From contig NZ_SLXW01000004.1 in the NCBI RefSeq assembly GCF_004341085.1, positions 310,001-374,000 of the forward strand: a stretch of DNA of 64,000 nucleotides. The letters are read 5' to 3'. Below the pieces are notes generated by a model. The model was not told the origin of the DNA and searched no databases. It worked only from the letters and a program-made list of their open reading frames with translations. This document shows positions 36,448-45,673 of this stretch, one piece after another (within the stretch, counting starts at the first letter, position 1; each line of letters opens with the position of its first letter). The stretch is from Sphingomonas sp. PP-CE-1G-424 (GTDB lineage: Bacteria; Pseudomonadota; Alphaproteobacteria; Sphingomonadales; Sphingomonadaceae). The translations under genes and the position numbers were made by a program.

Positions 36448-37707
36448 ATGACGACGCTTGCCTCCCACCGCCGCATCCTCGCCGCCAGCTTGGTCGGCAC
36501 CGCGGTCGAGTTCTACGATTTCTATATCTACGCGACCGCCGCGGCACTGGTGTTCGGGCCGCTGTTCTTTTCGGGCCAGTCCGCGTCGGCGCAGTTGCTG
36601 TTGAGCTATGCGACGTTCGGCCTCGCCTTCGTCGCCCGCCCTGTCGGAGCGATCGTGTTCGGGCACTTCGGTGATCGCATCGGGCGCAAGTCCACCTTAG
36701 TCGCGTCGCTGTTGCTGATGGGCGGATCGACCGTCGGCATCGCGTTCCTGCCGACTTACGCGCACGTGGGCTGGATCGCCCCCGCGCTGTTGTGCCTGAT
36801 GCGGCTTGGGCAGGGGCTCGGGCTTGGCGGCGAATGGGGCGGTGCGGCGTTGCTCGCGGTCGAGAACGCGCCGCTGCACCGCAAGAACACCTGGGGCATG
36901 TTCCCGCCGCTTGGCGCCCCGGTCGGCTTCCTTGCCGCGAACGGGCTGTTCCTGATCATCGGACTCGTGCTGGACGAGGCGCAGTTCTTGGCCTGGGGCT
37001 GGCGCATCCCGTTCCTGCTCAGCGCGATCCTCGTTGGGCTCGGTCTGTGGGTGCGGTTGAAGCTGACCGAGACGCCCGCCTTCCTGGAAGCGGAGGCGAC
37101 TGAGGCGCTTCCCAAGGTACCGATCGCGACGCTTCTCACGCAGCACCTCCGCGCGACGCTAGCGGGTACGTTCGGGGTCATCGCATGCTTCGCGCTGTTC
37201 TATCTCGCGACCGCCTTCGCGCTTGGCTACGGCACCAAGACGCTCGGCTATTCACGCGAGGCTTTCCTCGGCGTTGAACTCGTCGCGATCTGGTTCCTCG
37301 CGGGCGGCGTCATCGTAGCCAGCGTGCTCGCGGACCGGCATTCAGCAGCACGGATGCTCGCAATTGGGTTTGCCGGGTGCATTGGCGTCGGCGCGCTGAT
37401 GGGGCCGATGCTTGGCTCGGGATCGCTGTTCACGGTGGGGCTGTGGTTGTCGGGCGCGCTGTTCGTGATGGGGTTCGCGTACGGGCCGCTCGGTGGCTGG
37501 CTGCCGAGCCTGTTCCCGGCGGGGGTGCGCTACACCGGCGTGTCGATGACGTTCAACCTCGGCGGGGTGCTCGGCGGTGCGCTCGCGCCGATCGTCGCGG
37601 AGGCGTTGGCCCCGCATGGGTTGTGGCTGGTCGGCGGGTATCTCATGGCGGCCGGGATGCTGAGCCTTGGCGGGCTGTTGATCCTCGGCCGCACGACCGA
37701 CAAATAG
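36448..37707 (+). CDS. MFS transporter, metabolite:H+ symporter (MHS) family
   Basis: A 419-residue, twelve-helix transporter. Family marks include AVEFYDFYIYATAAAL in helix 1, GHFGDRIGRKS (motif A) and MRLGQGLGLGGEWGGAALLA in helix 4, as in organic acid and osmolyte:proton symporters such as ShiA and ProP. The substrate is not predictable. The ATG at 36448 is used; a GTG two codons earlier is possible. The coding sequence ends at the base of a hairpin shared with the convergent rsmD gene. Confidence 0.85.
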   Translation: MTTLASHRRILAASLVGTAVEFYDFYIYATAAALVFGPLFFSGQSASAQLLLSYATFGLAFVARPVGAIVFGHFGDRIGRKSTLVASLLLMGGSTVGIAFLPTYAHVGWIAPALLCLMRLGQGLGLGGEWGGAALLAVENAPLHRKNTWGMFPPLGAPVGFLAANGLFLIIGLVLDEAQFLAWGWRIPFLLSAILVGLGLWVRLKLTETPAFLEAEATEALPKVPIATLLTQHLRATLAGTFGVIACFALFYLATAFALGYGTKTLGYSREAFLGVELVAIWFLAGGVIVASVLADRHSAARMLAIGFAGCIGVGALMGPMLGSGSLFTVGLWLSGALFVMGFAYGPLGGWLPSLFPAGVRYTGVSMTFNLGGVLGGALAPIVAEALAPHGLWLVGGYLMAAGMLSLGGLLILGRTTDK

Positions 37708-37738
37708 CATGCTCTCCCGCCTCTGCGGGAGAGCATGC
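37707..37738. terminator. Perfect hairpin between convergent genes
   Basis: A 14-bp perfect stem (GCATGCTCTCCCGC / GCGGGAGAGCATGC, loop of 4) begins at the last base of the transporter stop and ends 2 nt before the rsmD stop. There is no T-run, but with this stability and position it probably terminates or protects both transcripts. Confidence 0.6.
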
Positions 37739-37740
37739 CT

Positions 37741-38283
37741 TTACATGGACACTGGCCGCAAGAGCGTCAGCCGCGCCTTGCCGTGCACGCGCGTGGCGTC
37801 GACCTCGAAACCAGCAAGTTCGACGACCTCGGCCTTCGCCGTCTCCAAGCTGATCCACGTCGCCGGTCCGACCCACCCAAGCCGCGACAGCTTGTCGAGC
37901 GCAACCAGTCCGGCGCCGGTGTTGTAGGGCGGATCCATCAGGATCACGTCGAGCGGCGCCGGTGCGGGCCCAAGCGCCATCACCGACGTTGCGCGGACAT
38001 CACCACGGATCTCCAGCTTCGCGAGGTTGGCCTTGAGCGCGTCGACCGCCAGCTTGTCCGATTCGACGAACATGCACGTCGCCGCGCCGCGCGAGAGTGC
38101 CTCGATCCCGAGCGCGCCCGAGCCCGCGAACAGATCTGCGACCGCCAACCCCTCGAAGCTCCCGACGCGGCTCGTCAGCATCGAGAACAACGTCTCGCGC
38201 ATCCGGTCCGCGGTGGGACGGGTGGAATCACCCTTGGGCGCGACGATTGGGCGCCCGCGCCACTGGCCTGCGATGATCCGCAT
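37741..38283 (-). CDS. rsmD: 16S rRNA (guanine966-N2)-methyltransferase RsmD
   Basis: A 180-residue SAM-dependent methyltransferase. Motifs: MRIIAGQWRGRPI at the N-terminus, the SAM loop VADLFAGSGALGIEAL, and the catalytic NPPY-type DPPYNTG near residue 118. It methylates G966 of 16S rRNA. The start shares one base with the rluB stop, so the two genes are coupled. Confidence 0.96.
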   Translation of the reverse strand: MRIIAGQWRGRPIVAPKGDSTRPTADRMRETLFSMLTSRVGSFEGLAVADLFAGSGALGIEALSRGAATCMFVESDKLAVDALKANLAKLEIRGDVRATSVMALGPAPAPLDVILMDPPYNTGAGLVALDKLSRLGWVGPATWISLETAKAEVVELAGFEVDATRVHGKARLTLLRPVSM

Positions 38284-39863
38284 CAGCGCTTCCCTCCCCG
38301 TGGTGCACGGGGCGGATGACCGCGCCCTCCCGACGGACCCTTGCCAGGCGCAGTAGGACGACTGCCGCGTTCAGGCCGCGCCGGACTCTCCGACCGCACT
38401 GGCCGTGGCTCGGCACCCGGACGACCGCTGGCACTCCGCGCCGCACGCTTGTCGAGCGAACTGCGCCCCCGCGTATCGTCGGCCTGCGGACGAAAGCCCC
38501 GCGGCTGCTCCTGACGCTGCACCGTAGCGCCCGCGCCGACGCGCGACGGCGCAGCTCGCTCCCGCGGTGGCTTGGCGGCGCGGAAATGCTTGATCTTGGG
38601 GCTCGTGCTCAGCTCCTCGCCGCGATCCGCACGCTCCTGCCGCACATACGGCTTGGACATCTCGCCACTCGTCGGCCGGGCGTGATGCGTTCCCGCCGGC
38701 CGAGCGGCGTTCCGCACATCAGGCCGCGCCCAGGGATCGTTGACGTCGCCGCGCTGCATCGCCGCGGTCGGACGGATCCGCTCCGGACGTGCCGGTCGCG
38801 AAGGCCGGTCGGTCGGTATCGCGCCGCTCGAAAAGCCCGAGCTTGCAGGCGCCGCATACGGACTGCGAACCGGCGTACGCGCACCAACAGCAGGCCGCGC
38901 ACCCGAAACCGGACGCGCACCCGGCGCCGGTCGCGTCGTCGGAGCAGGCCGCGGCGCATTGCTGCCCCGCTGGCTAGACCGCGCGCCGATCCCGGCCCCC
39001 GCACCGGCACTCGCGCTGATCCCGATGTTCGCGCGCGCGCCCGGACCCTCGGGTCGACCCTTGGCCAGTTCCTTCTGGAACGCGACGACGTCGTGCTGCA
39101 GCACTTCGCCGATCTGCCCGGGCGGCAGGTCGCCGAGTACGAACGGGCCATAGCGCGTCCGGATCAGCCGCGAGACCTGCAACCCGAGATGTTCCAGCAC
39201 GCGGCGGACTTCGCGGTTCTTGCCCTCGGTCAGGATCATCTCGATCCAGACGTTCGCGCCGGTGCGCCGCTCGATATTGGCATTGATCGAGCCATACCGC
39301 ACGCCCTCGATCTCGATCCCCTCGATCAGTTCCTCGAGCTGCGGCTGCGTGATGTTGCCGTAAGCACGCGCACGATAGGCACGCTCGACGCCGGTCGCGG
39401 GCAGTTCGAGCTGGCGCTTGAGGCCACCATCGGTGGTCATCAGCAACAGGCCCTCGGTGTTGAGATCGAGGCGGCCGACGGGCACGAGCCGGGGTAGATC
39501 CTGCGGCAGGCGATCGTAGATCGTCGTGCGCCCCGCGGGATCACGCTCGGTGACGAGCAGCCCGGTCGGCTTGTGATACAGGAACAGTCGCGCCGAACTC
39601 GGAGCCTCGACCGGGTCGCCGTCGACCGTCACGCCGTTGAGGTTGCGCAGGATCGTCGCCGGCGTGTCGAGAATGCTGCCGTTGAGCGCGACGCGGCCCT
39701 CGGCGATCATCCGCTCGATATCGCGGCGCGAGGCGATCCCGGCGCGCGCGAGCAGCTTGGCGATACGGTCGCCCTTGATCGGTGCCGCCGGCGTTTCGTG
39801 GGAGGTTGCGGGCGCGTCGTTCGACGGGCTGGCAGTCGGGTTATCGTCTTTTGAAGTCGTCAT
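38283..39863 (-). CDS. rluB: RluB-like pseudouridine synthase with long low-complexity tail
   Basis: A 526-residue protein. After a short Ser/Pro-rich leader, residues 35-80 form an S4 domain (RIAKLLARAGIASRRDIERM). The pseudouridine synthase domain follows to about residue 270, with the catalytic Asp in VGRLDLNTEGLLLMT and a final PPGQIGEVLQHD. The last 250 residues are a basic, Ala/Arg/Pro/Gly-rich, probably disordered tail. It modifies 23S rRNA (the RluB target is U2605). It overlaps rsmD by one base, an rRNA modification pair. Confidence 0.92.
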   Translation of the reverse strand: MTTSKDDNPTASPSNDAPATSHETPAAPIKGDRIAKLLARAGIASRRDIERMIAEGRVALNGSILDTPATILRNLNGVTVDGDPVEAPSSARLFLYHKPTGLLVTERDPAGRTTIYDRLPQDLPRLVPVGRLDLNTEGLLLMTTDGGLKRQLELPATGVERAYRARAYGNITQPQLEELIEGIEIEGVRYGSINANIERRTGANVWIEMILTEGKNREVRRVLEHLGLQVSRLIRTRYGPFVLGDLPPGQIGEVLQHDVVAFQKELAKGRPEGPGARANIGISASAGAGAGIGARSSQRGSNAPRPAPTTRPAPGARPVSGARPAVGARTPVRSPYAAPASSGFSSGAIPTDRPSRPARPERIRPTAAMQRGDVNDPWARPDVRNAARPAGTHHARPTSGEMSKPYVRQERADRGEELSTSPKIKHFRAAKPPRERAAPSRVGAGATVQRQEQPRGFRPQADDTRGRSSLDKRAARSASGRPGAEPRPVRSESPARPERGSRPTAPGKGPSGGRGHPPRAPRGGKR

Positions 39864-39981
39864 GGCGCGGCTGATACTATGGATCGGCGTCCAGCGCGAA
39901 ATATTTGCGACCGTTCGTGTTGCAGTGCGTTAGACCCACAAGCGTAACGATCGTTCGGCACGCTGTGGGGTCTCGACCATC

Positions 39982-40431
39982 ATGTTGTTCGGCAAGAAGA
40001 AGCGAAACATCGTGCGCCTCCTGCTGGTCGAGGACGAGCCGCTGATCGCGTTCGACAACGAGCATTTCCTGACCGAGGCGTCCTACACGATCGTGGCGAC
40101 GGTCGACCGCGTCGCCGATGCGCTCGCGATCATCGCCAACAGCACCGATGTGGAGGGCAATGCGGAAATTGATCTGGTGCTGGTCGACGTTCATCTCGCA
40201 GACGGCTCGGGTCTCGATGTGGCGCGCGCGGCGCAGGCGCGCGGCGTGCCGGTGATGTTCGTGACCGGCAACTTTCCGGACGAGGCGATGGCGCTGGCGA
40301 CGGGTTGCCTGGCGAAGCCCTATGCGCCGCGCGACCTGATCGGTGCAATCGCGGTCATCGACGCACGGATCGGTGGCGCGACGCCGAAGCGCCTGCCGCC
40401 GGGGTTCAGGCTGTTCGCGACGCTGACCTAG
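39982..40431 (+). CDS. Single-domain response regulator
   Basis: A 149-residue protein consisting of a receiver domain (VRLLLVEDEPLIAFDNEHFL, phosphoacceptor Asp in LVLVDVHLADGSG, Thr in VMFVTGNF, Lys in LAKPY) with a short C-terminal tail. It has no output domain. Such proteins usually act as phosphate relays or partner-binding switches. No kinase gene is adjacent. Confidence 0.88.
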   Translation: MLFGKKKRNIVRLLLVEDEPLIAFDNEHFLTEASYTIVATVDRVADALAIIANSTDVEGNAEIDLVLVDVHLADGSGLDVARAAQARGVPVMFVTGNFPDEAMALATGCLAKPYAPRDLIGAIAVIDARIGGATPKRLPPGFRLFATLT

Positions 40432-40609
40432 CTGGCAACCATCGGAGCCGCGGGGAGAGACGGATTTCGGATCATGTCGAAACACGATCTTTCAATGCCC
40501 TCGCACTCAGGGCGCCGTCCGACTACTCTGGGCGTTGATCAGTGCCACGATGACCATCCGGCCTTGGCTTACTGCTTCCCTAGCGCGGACAGCGCGCTAT
40601 TGTCAGCGC

Positions 40610-41944
40610 ATGTCCACTGATACCGTCGAGCGCCGTTCCGTTCTTGCCACCCTCGCGCCGTATCTTCGGCCGAGACCGATAGCGGCCCTGCTGCTCGGCA
40701 TATCTAGCGGATTTCCGCTCGCATTGTTGCTTGGTACGATGGGCTATTGGCTGTCGAAGGTCGGCATCGACAAGAAGACGATCGGGTTCGCGATCGGCCT
40801 CACCACGCCATATACGCTCAAATTCCTGTGGGCGCCGTTCATCGATAGGTTCGAGATTCCGGTGCTGACCCGCTGGGTCGGACAGCGCCGCGCGTGGCTG
40901 TTCGTGGTCCAGGCGCTGCTGTTTGGATCGGTCTGGATGCTCGGGTTCAGCGCGCCGCAGGAGCACCTCGGCGTGTTCGCGTTCTGGGCGATCGTCACCG
41001 CGTTCCTGGGCGCGACGCAGGATATCGTCATCGACGCCTACCGGATCGAGATCCTGCCCGAAGACGAACTCCCGCATGGCACCGCGAACAACCAGTTTGG
41101 CTACCGCCTCGGCAATCTCGCCGCAGGCGTTGGGACGATCGCGATTGCCTCGTCCGAAGGCCTCGGCCTCGGCTGGGCACTGGGCTACGGCCTGACAGCG
41201 TTTTGCGTTATTCCCGGCGCGCTCGCCGCTCTTTGGGCGGGCCGCGGCCTGCACGACCGCGTCCTGGCCAAGCAACCGCACGAGACCGGCGGGCGCTGGC
41301 TGGAAGACACGATCATCGGCCCGTTCCGCGAGTTCTTTCAGCGGCGTGGCGCGGTGCTCATCCTGCTGTTCGTCCTCATCTACAAGCTTGGCGACGCGAT
41401 GGGGCAGGGGATGCTCAACCCGATGATCGTCGAACTCGGGTTCAGCGACACCGAATTCATCGCGATCAACAAGCTCGTCGGGTTCTGGGGGCTGATCGTC
41501 GGTACCGCGCTCGGTGCGCCTTTCATGGCGTGGCTCGGCCTTGGTCGCGCGCTGTTTGTATCGGGCGTGCTGATGATGCTGAGCAACTTCACCTTCGTGA
41601 TCCTCGCCTGGCACGGCCATTCGAACGCGTGGCTGACGATCGCGGTGGCGACCGAGCAGGTTACCAGCGGGATCGGCCTTACCGTGTTCGTGACCTACCT
41701 GTCGGGCTTGTCGAACCTTGCCTACACCGCAACCCAATTCGCGTTGCTGTCGTCGTTCGCCGCAGTCGGGCGGACGTGGCTGGCAGCGCCGGCGGGCTAT
41801 GCGGCCACCGCACTCGGGTGGCCGGGGTTCTGGATGCTGACGATGGTCGTCGCGCTACCCGGCCTAGTGCTGCTATGGATATTGTGGCGGCAGGGTTTTG
41901 TCGTCGAGAGCGTCCGACGGGCGAGAGCGGAGGGAGCCGCGTAA
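40610..41944 (+). CDS. AmpG-like MFS permease
   Basis: A 444-residue membrane protein with about twelve to fourteen helices. The segment LGATQDIVIDAYRIEILPEDE and the preceding TPYTLKFLWAPFIDR are typical of AmpG, which imports muropeptides for cell wall recycling and beta-lactamase signalling. The ATG at 40610 is preferred since the 25 residues before it in the longer frame are unconserved. No cell wall recycling gene is adjacent. Confidence 0.85.
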   Translation: MSTDTVERRSVLATLAPYLRPRPIAALLLGISSGFPLALLLGTMGYWLSKVGIDKKTIGFAIGLTTPYTLKFLWAPFIDRFEIPVLTRWVGQRRAWLFVVQALLFGSVWMLGFSAPQEHLGVFAFWAIVTAFLGATQDIVIDAYRIEILPEDELPHGTANNQFGYRLGNLAAGVGTIAIASSEGLGLGWALGYGLTAFCVIPGALAALWAGRGLHDRVLAKQPHETGGRWLEDTIIGPFREFFQRRGAVLILLFVLIYKLGDAMGQGMLNPMIVELGFSDTEFIAINKLVGFWGLIVGTALGAPFMAWLGLGRALFVSGVLMMLSNFTFVILAWHGHSNAWLTIAVATEQVTSGIGLTVFVTYLSGLSNLAYTATQFALLSSFAAVGRTWLAAPAGYAATALGWPGFWMLTMVVALPGLVLLWILWRQGFVVESVRRARAEGAA

Positions 41945-42065
41945 CTCCATCCTTATCGGTCGCCCCTCATCGCGGCGCGCTCTCTCGTCCTGGCTGGCCC
42001 TCTTACACCGCGCGCCTCACGCGACGGTCGACCGCAAGGTCGAGCCGTTCGCTGTAAGCAAGATA

Positions 42066-42393
42066 TCATGCGCGTAGAGATCAAGGGCGTGCCGACAGCG
42101 GCCACCGTGCCGTCGCAGGCTTTGCCCCCGCTGATCGACAACCCTTTCGCCCCGAAGTCTTCGCCACCGGGCTTGCCGGTTTTGCGAACCTGAATGGTGT
42201 GATCGTCGTGACCCTGAAAAGCGCAAGCTGCGATCATGCCAGCCAGCCACCGTCGCTCGAGCGTGTCGTCGTCGGGCGAGTCGCGTTCACCAGCGTTGCC
42301 GCGCAGGCGTTCGTGGCGGGGCTCAACCAGTTTTTCGAGCAGCAGGGGCTCAGTCCCAGCAAGGCGATGGCGAGCGGCGCGACGTTCCAGTGA
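42066..42393 (+). pseudogene. Small unknown gene with a one-base frameshift
   Basis: An ATG frame at 42066 encodes MRVEIKGVPTAATVPSQALP and on to DNPFAP, then goes out of frame at the C-run 42150-42153. The +1 frame continues with EVFATGLAGFANLNGVIVVT and ends GLSPSKAMASGATFQ at 42393. Inserting one C restores a single protein of about 109 residues, with a PEVFATG...GVIVVTLKSAS...RVVVGRVAFTS layout resembling small uncharacterised bacterial proteins of the DUF3467 type. This is a frameshifted gene or a sequencing error in a homopolymer. Confidence 0.6.
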
Positions 42394-42575
42394 TCGCGCC
42401 GCGCCGATCTCTGGGCTCATGAAAGAACCGAGGGTCCTGCGCGCAAACCCTGCCTTGGACAGCGACGGCCGTGATCCCCAGCTGCATCACGTCGTTGCTG
42501 CATAACAGATCATCGCAAACCGTGTCGCGCGCACGACGTGAGCGTTACGCCTGAAATATCCCGGACAAACACGCG

Positions 42576-43409
42576 ATGCAGGGCGTCGGCATGATCACAC
42601 TCCATCCAGGCTTTCCCGAAAGCTCAGCCGCTCCGAGCGATGTCGATGACCATGTCGTCGGCGGTGCGCGGATCGTCATCGTCGACGACGATCCCGGTCT
42701 GCGGGAACTGCTCACCGAATTTCTCGTCGATCATGGCCTGCGTGCCGAGGCGGTCGAGAGTGGGGCAGCGCTACGCGCGTGGCTGGCGCATTATGCGTGC
42801 GATCTCGTCGTGCTGGACATGATGATGCCGGGCGAGGACGGCCTGTCGGTGCTTCGCGGTCTGACGCAAAGCGGCGATGCGCCGGCGGTCATCATGTTCT
42901 CGGCGCTTGCGGGCGAAGTGGACCGGGTGGTCGCGCTCGAGCTCGGCGCGGACGACTATGTAACGAAGCCGTCCAGCCCCAGGGAGATCCTGGCGCGAAT
43001 CCGGTCGGTGTTGCGGCGGCGCGGGGCTGCGACGCCTACTCCCTCGGGAGCCCATGAGCCAGTAACGAGCGAGGCAGCGCATTCAGCCCGGGTCGAGGCC
43101 TACACGTTCGCTGGATGGACGCTGAACTGTCGCATGCGGACGCTGCACACGCCGGACGGTACCGCGGTTCGTCTCACCGACGGCGAGTTCCAGCTGCTCA
43201 ACGTGTTCGTGTCGCAGCCGCAGGTCGTGCACACGCGCGACGACATGATCGCGCAGTCGGGCAGGGCGGAGAGCCTGTCGCGGGGGCGGACGATCGACGT
43301 GAACATCAGCCGCCTCCGACGCAAGCTGCAGGCGTTCGATACGACCGAGATCATCCGCACGGTGCGCGGCAACGGCTATATCCTGATGCCGGACGTCGTT
43401 CGAAGCTGA
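42576..43409 (+). CDS. OmpR-family response regulator, orphan
   Basis: A 277-residue regulator. The receiver domain starts near residue 30 (RIVIVDDDPGLRELLTEFLV), with the phosphoacceptor Asp in LVVLDMMMPGEDG and Lys in VTKPSS. A linker of about 25 residues leads to a winged-helix domain (EFQLLNVFVSQPQVVHTRDDM, ISRLRRKLQ, VRGNGYIL). An in-frame ATG at 42591 is also possible. No histidine kinase gene is adjacent, so the partner must be elsewhere. Confidence 0.88.
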   Translation: MQGVGMITLHPGFPESSAAPSDVDDHVVGGARIVIVDDDPGLRELLTEFLVDHGLRAEAVESGAALRAWLAHYACDLVVLDMMMPGEDGLSVLRGLTQSGDAPAVIMFSALAGEVDRVVALELGADDYVTKPSSPREILARIRSVLRRRGAATPTPSGAHEPVTSEAAHSARVEAYTFAGWTLNCRMRTLHTPDGTAVRLTDGEFQLLNVFVSQPQVVHTRDDMIAQSGRAESLSRGRTIDVNISRLRRKLQAFDTTEIIRTVRGNGYILMPDVVRS

Positions 43410-43576
43410 TCGGAAAATAGCGACTGGCAGCGGCCTGGCGGTACGACGAGAAAGCGCGCCAGAGGCCGGAATTTACACGGCGCCAACGGCAAAGCTGTAA
43501 GATCAGCTCTTGAGGCCAAAGGCGCGCATCGCGCCGTTTTCGATATCGGCCAACTCCGCCCTTTTCCAAGGCGGGG

Positions 43577-43651
43577 TGGCTCCCTGAGTAGGATTCGAAC
43601 CTACGGCCACTCGATTAACAGTCGAGAGCTCTACCGCTGAGCTATCAGGGA
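43577..43651 (-). tRNA. tRNA-Asn (GTT)
   Basis: A complete cloverleaf on the minus strand: acceptor TCCCTGA/TCAGGGA, D-arm TAGCTCAGCGGTAGAGC, anticodon loop CTGTTAA (anticodon GTT), T-arm GTAGG TTCGAAT CCTAC, discriminator G and an encoded CCA end. Confidence 0.97.
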
Positions 43652-43753
43652 TCGTTGCCGAGGGCGGCTCTATAACTGGCCCTCCGGATCATGCAAGCGG
43701 GTTTCGACGCAAATCCATAAACTTTCGTTCCGGCACTGCATCGGGCAACCGCG

Positions 43754-44533
43754 TCAGGAGATGAACTGCTCCATCGTGATGCGGTCGTCGAGCGCATGCT
43801 CCGGATCGAACAGCAGTGTCAGCTCGCGAGCGCGGTCCATGCAGATGTCGACGCGGGCGATATCGCGGATCTCACGCTGGTCGGCGACCACCGATACGGG
43901 CCGCTTGGCGGCATCGAGGACGCGGACGCCGATCCGGGCCTTGTCGGGCAGGATCGCCCCACGCCAGCGCCGCGGACGGAACGGGCTGATCGGGGTCAGC
44001 GCGATCATCCCCGAGCCCAGCGGCAGGATCGGGCCGTGCGCGGACAGATTATAGGCTGTCGAGCCGGCCGGCGTGGCGACCAGGATGCCGTCGCAGGCGA
44101 GTTCGGGCAGCACGATCCGCTCGTTTACCGTGATCTCCAGATTGGCGGTCTGGCGGGTCTCGCGCAGGAACGACACCTCGTTGATCGCGGGCAAAGTGTG
44201 GGTCCGGCCATCGACGCCGATCGCGGTCATCGTGAGCGGCACGACCTTGAACGGCTTCGCGCGCTCGAGACGATCGAGCAGGCCATGATGGCGCCACTCG
44301 TTCATGAGGAACCCCACCGTGCCGAGGTTCATGCCGAAGACCGGCACCGGCGGCCTGCGGCGCTCCAGCATGGCATGGAGCGTCTGGAGCATGAAACCAT
44401 CGCCGCCGAGCGCGATGATCGCGTCGGCTTCGTCGACCGACACCCAGTCGCCCGTATCGGCAAGCTGGCCTTCGGCGGCGCGAGCAGGCGGTGTCGTGGA
44501 TGAGACCAGCGCCAGCCGCTCGAACCGGCTCAT
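43754..44533 (-). CDS. nadK: NAD kinase
   Basis: A 259-residue protein. The GGDG motif (IIALGGDGFMLQTLH) binds the nucleotide, NLGTVGFLMNE and LPAINEVSF are conserved, and the NAD-binding loop DGILVATPAGSTAYNLSAHG is intact. It phosphorylates NAD to NADP using ATP or polyphosphate. Its start overlaps the moaA stop by 4 nt; nadK is the downstream gene of the pair. Confidence 0.96.
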   Translation of the reverse strand: MSRFERLALVSSTTPPARAAEGQLADTGDWVSVDEADAIIALGGDGFMLQTLHAMLERRRPPVPVFGMNLGTVGFLMNEWRHHGLLDRLERAKPFKVVPLTMTAIGVDGRTHTLPAINEVSFLRETRQTANLEITVNERIVLPELACDGILVATPAGSTAYNLSAHGPILPLGSGMIALTPISPFRPRRWRGAILPDKARIGVRVLDAAKRPVSVVADQREIRDIARVDICMDRARELTLLFDPEHALDDRITMEQFIS

Positions 44534-45561
44534 CCTCCGGTGACGCTCATGTGACGCGATACCGCAGGGCGCTCACCGACGCCGATGCGGAAATCGTGCG
44601 CCTTTGGCTTCGCGAAGAGCCCGGCATCGATCGCTTCGTCGAGCCCGGCCGTTCCGCCCTCACGCAACGCGGCCTTCAGATCGACCTGATCATCGTGGCC
44701 GAGGCACATGTAGAGCTTGCCCTCGGTCGTCAGGCGAACGCGGTTGCAGCCGTCGCAGAAATTGGCGGTCAGCGGCGATATCAGCCCGAGCCGGGTGCGC
44801 GTGCCATCGACGTTCCAGTAGCGCGCCGGGCCACCGGTCTTGTACGCATCGCGCCCCAACGTGAACTGCCGGCCGAGCTCGTCGAACACCTTGGTCAGCG
44901 GCAGGAACCGATCGGTGCGGTCCTCGTCGATAGCGCCGAGCGGCATGGTCTCGATCAGCGACAAGTCGAAGCCCTCGTCGCGACACCATGCGAGCATGGG
45001 CGCGATCTCGTCTTCGTTGAAACCTTTCAAAGCGACCATGTTGATCTTGATCGCCAGCCCCGCATCGCGCGCCGCCATGATCCCGCCGATCACCTGCGAT
45101 ACGTCGCCGTGACGGGTGATGTAGCGGAACCGCTCCGGGTCGCGGCTGTCCATGCTGACGTTGACGCGGCGGATGCCAGCATCGACCATCGCCTCGGCAT
45201 GCTGCGCGAGGCGCGTGCCGTTGGTGGTCATCGTCAACTCTTCCAAGCCAGATCCGATGTTGTGGCCTAGCCGCTGGACGAGTTCGGCAACATCGCGGCG
45301 GACGAGAGGCTCACCGCCCGACAACCGGATCTTGGTGACCCCGCGTGCGATGAACCGCTCGGCGATGATCGCGATCTCTTCGAGGCTCAGCAACTTGGCG
45401 CGCGGCAGAAAGGTCATCTGCTCGGCCATGCAATACCGGCACCGAAGATCGCACCGGTCCGTCACCGAAATCCGGAGATACTTGATCGTCCGGCCATGCG
45501 TGTCCCGCAACGGCTTTTGCGCCGGAACGCCGGGCAGGGGATTGGCGGTGTCGATCATCAT
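44530..45561 (-). CDS. moaA: GTP 3',8-cyclase MoaA
   Basis: A 343-residue radical SAM protein that makes the first molybdenum cofactor precursor from GTP. The SAM cluster motif CDLRCRYC is near residue 30, and the second cluster CDGCNRVRLTTEGKLYMCLG is near the C-terminus. The C-terminal end is GG, as needed for its reaction. The start at 45561 is tentative: a longer frame to 45684 exists but its extra 41 residues are low-complexity. It overlaps nadK by 4 nt. No other moa or moe gene is near. Confidence 0.95.
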   Translation of the reverse strand: MMIDTANPLPGVPAQKPLRDTHGRTIKYLRISVTDRCDLRCRYCMAEQMTFLPRAKLLSLEEIAIIAERFIARGVTKIRLSGGEPLVRRDVAELVQRLGHNIGSGLEELTMTTNGTRLAQHAEAMVDAGIRRVNVSMDSRDPERFRYITRHGDVSQVIGGIMAARDAGLAIKINMVALKGFNEDEIAPMLAWCRDEGFDLSLIETMPLGAIDEDRTDRFLPLTKVFDELGRQFTLGRDAYKTGGPARYWNVDGTRTRLGLISPLTANFCDGCNRVRLTTEGKLYMCLGHDDQVDLKAALREGGTAGLDEAIDAGLFAKPKAHDFRIGVGERPAVSRHMSVTGG

Positions 45562-45673
45562 AGACGAGCTAAGCACAGGCGGGGCCTCGAACAAGGCCGA
45601 ACCGGACGGTAATGGATTGGCGGGCAGCGACGCTGCGGCTAGGCTCGCACCGATGGGGTGGGGTGCGACGGAT

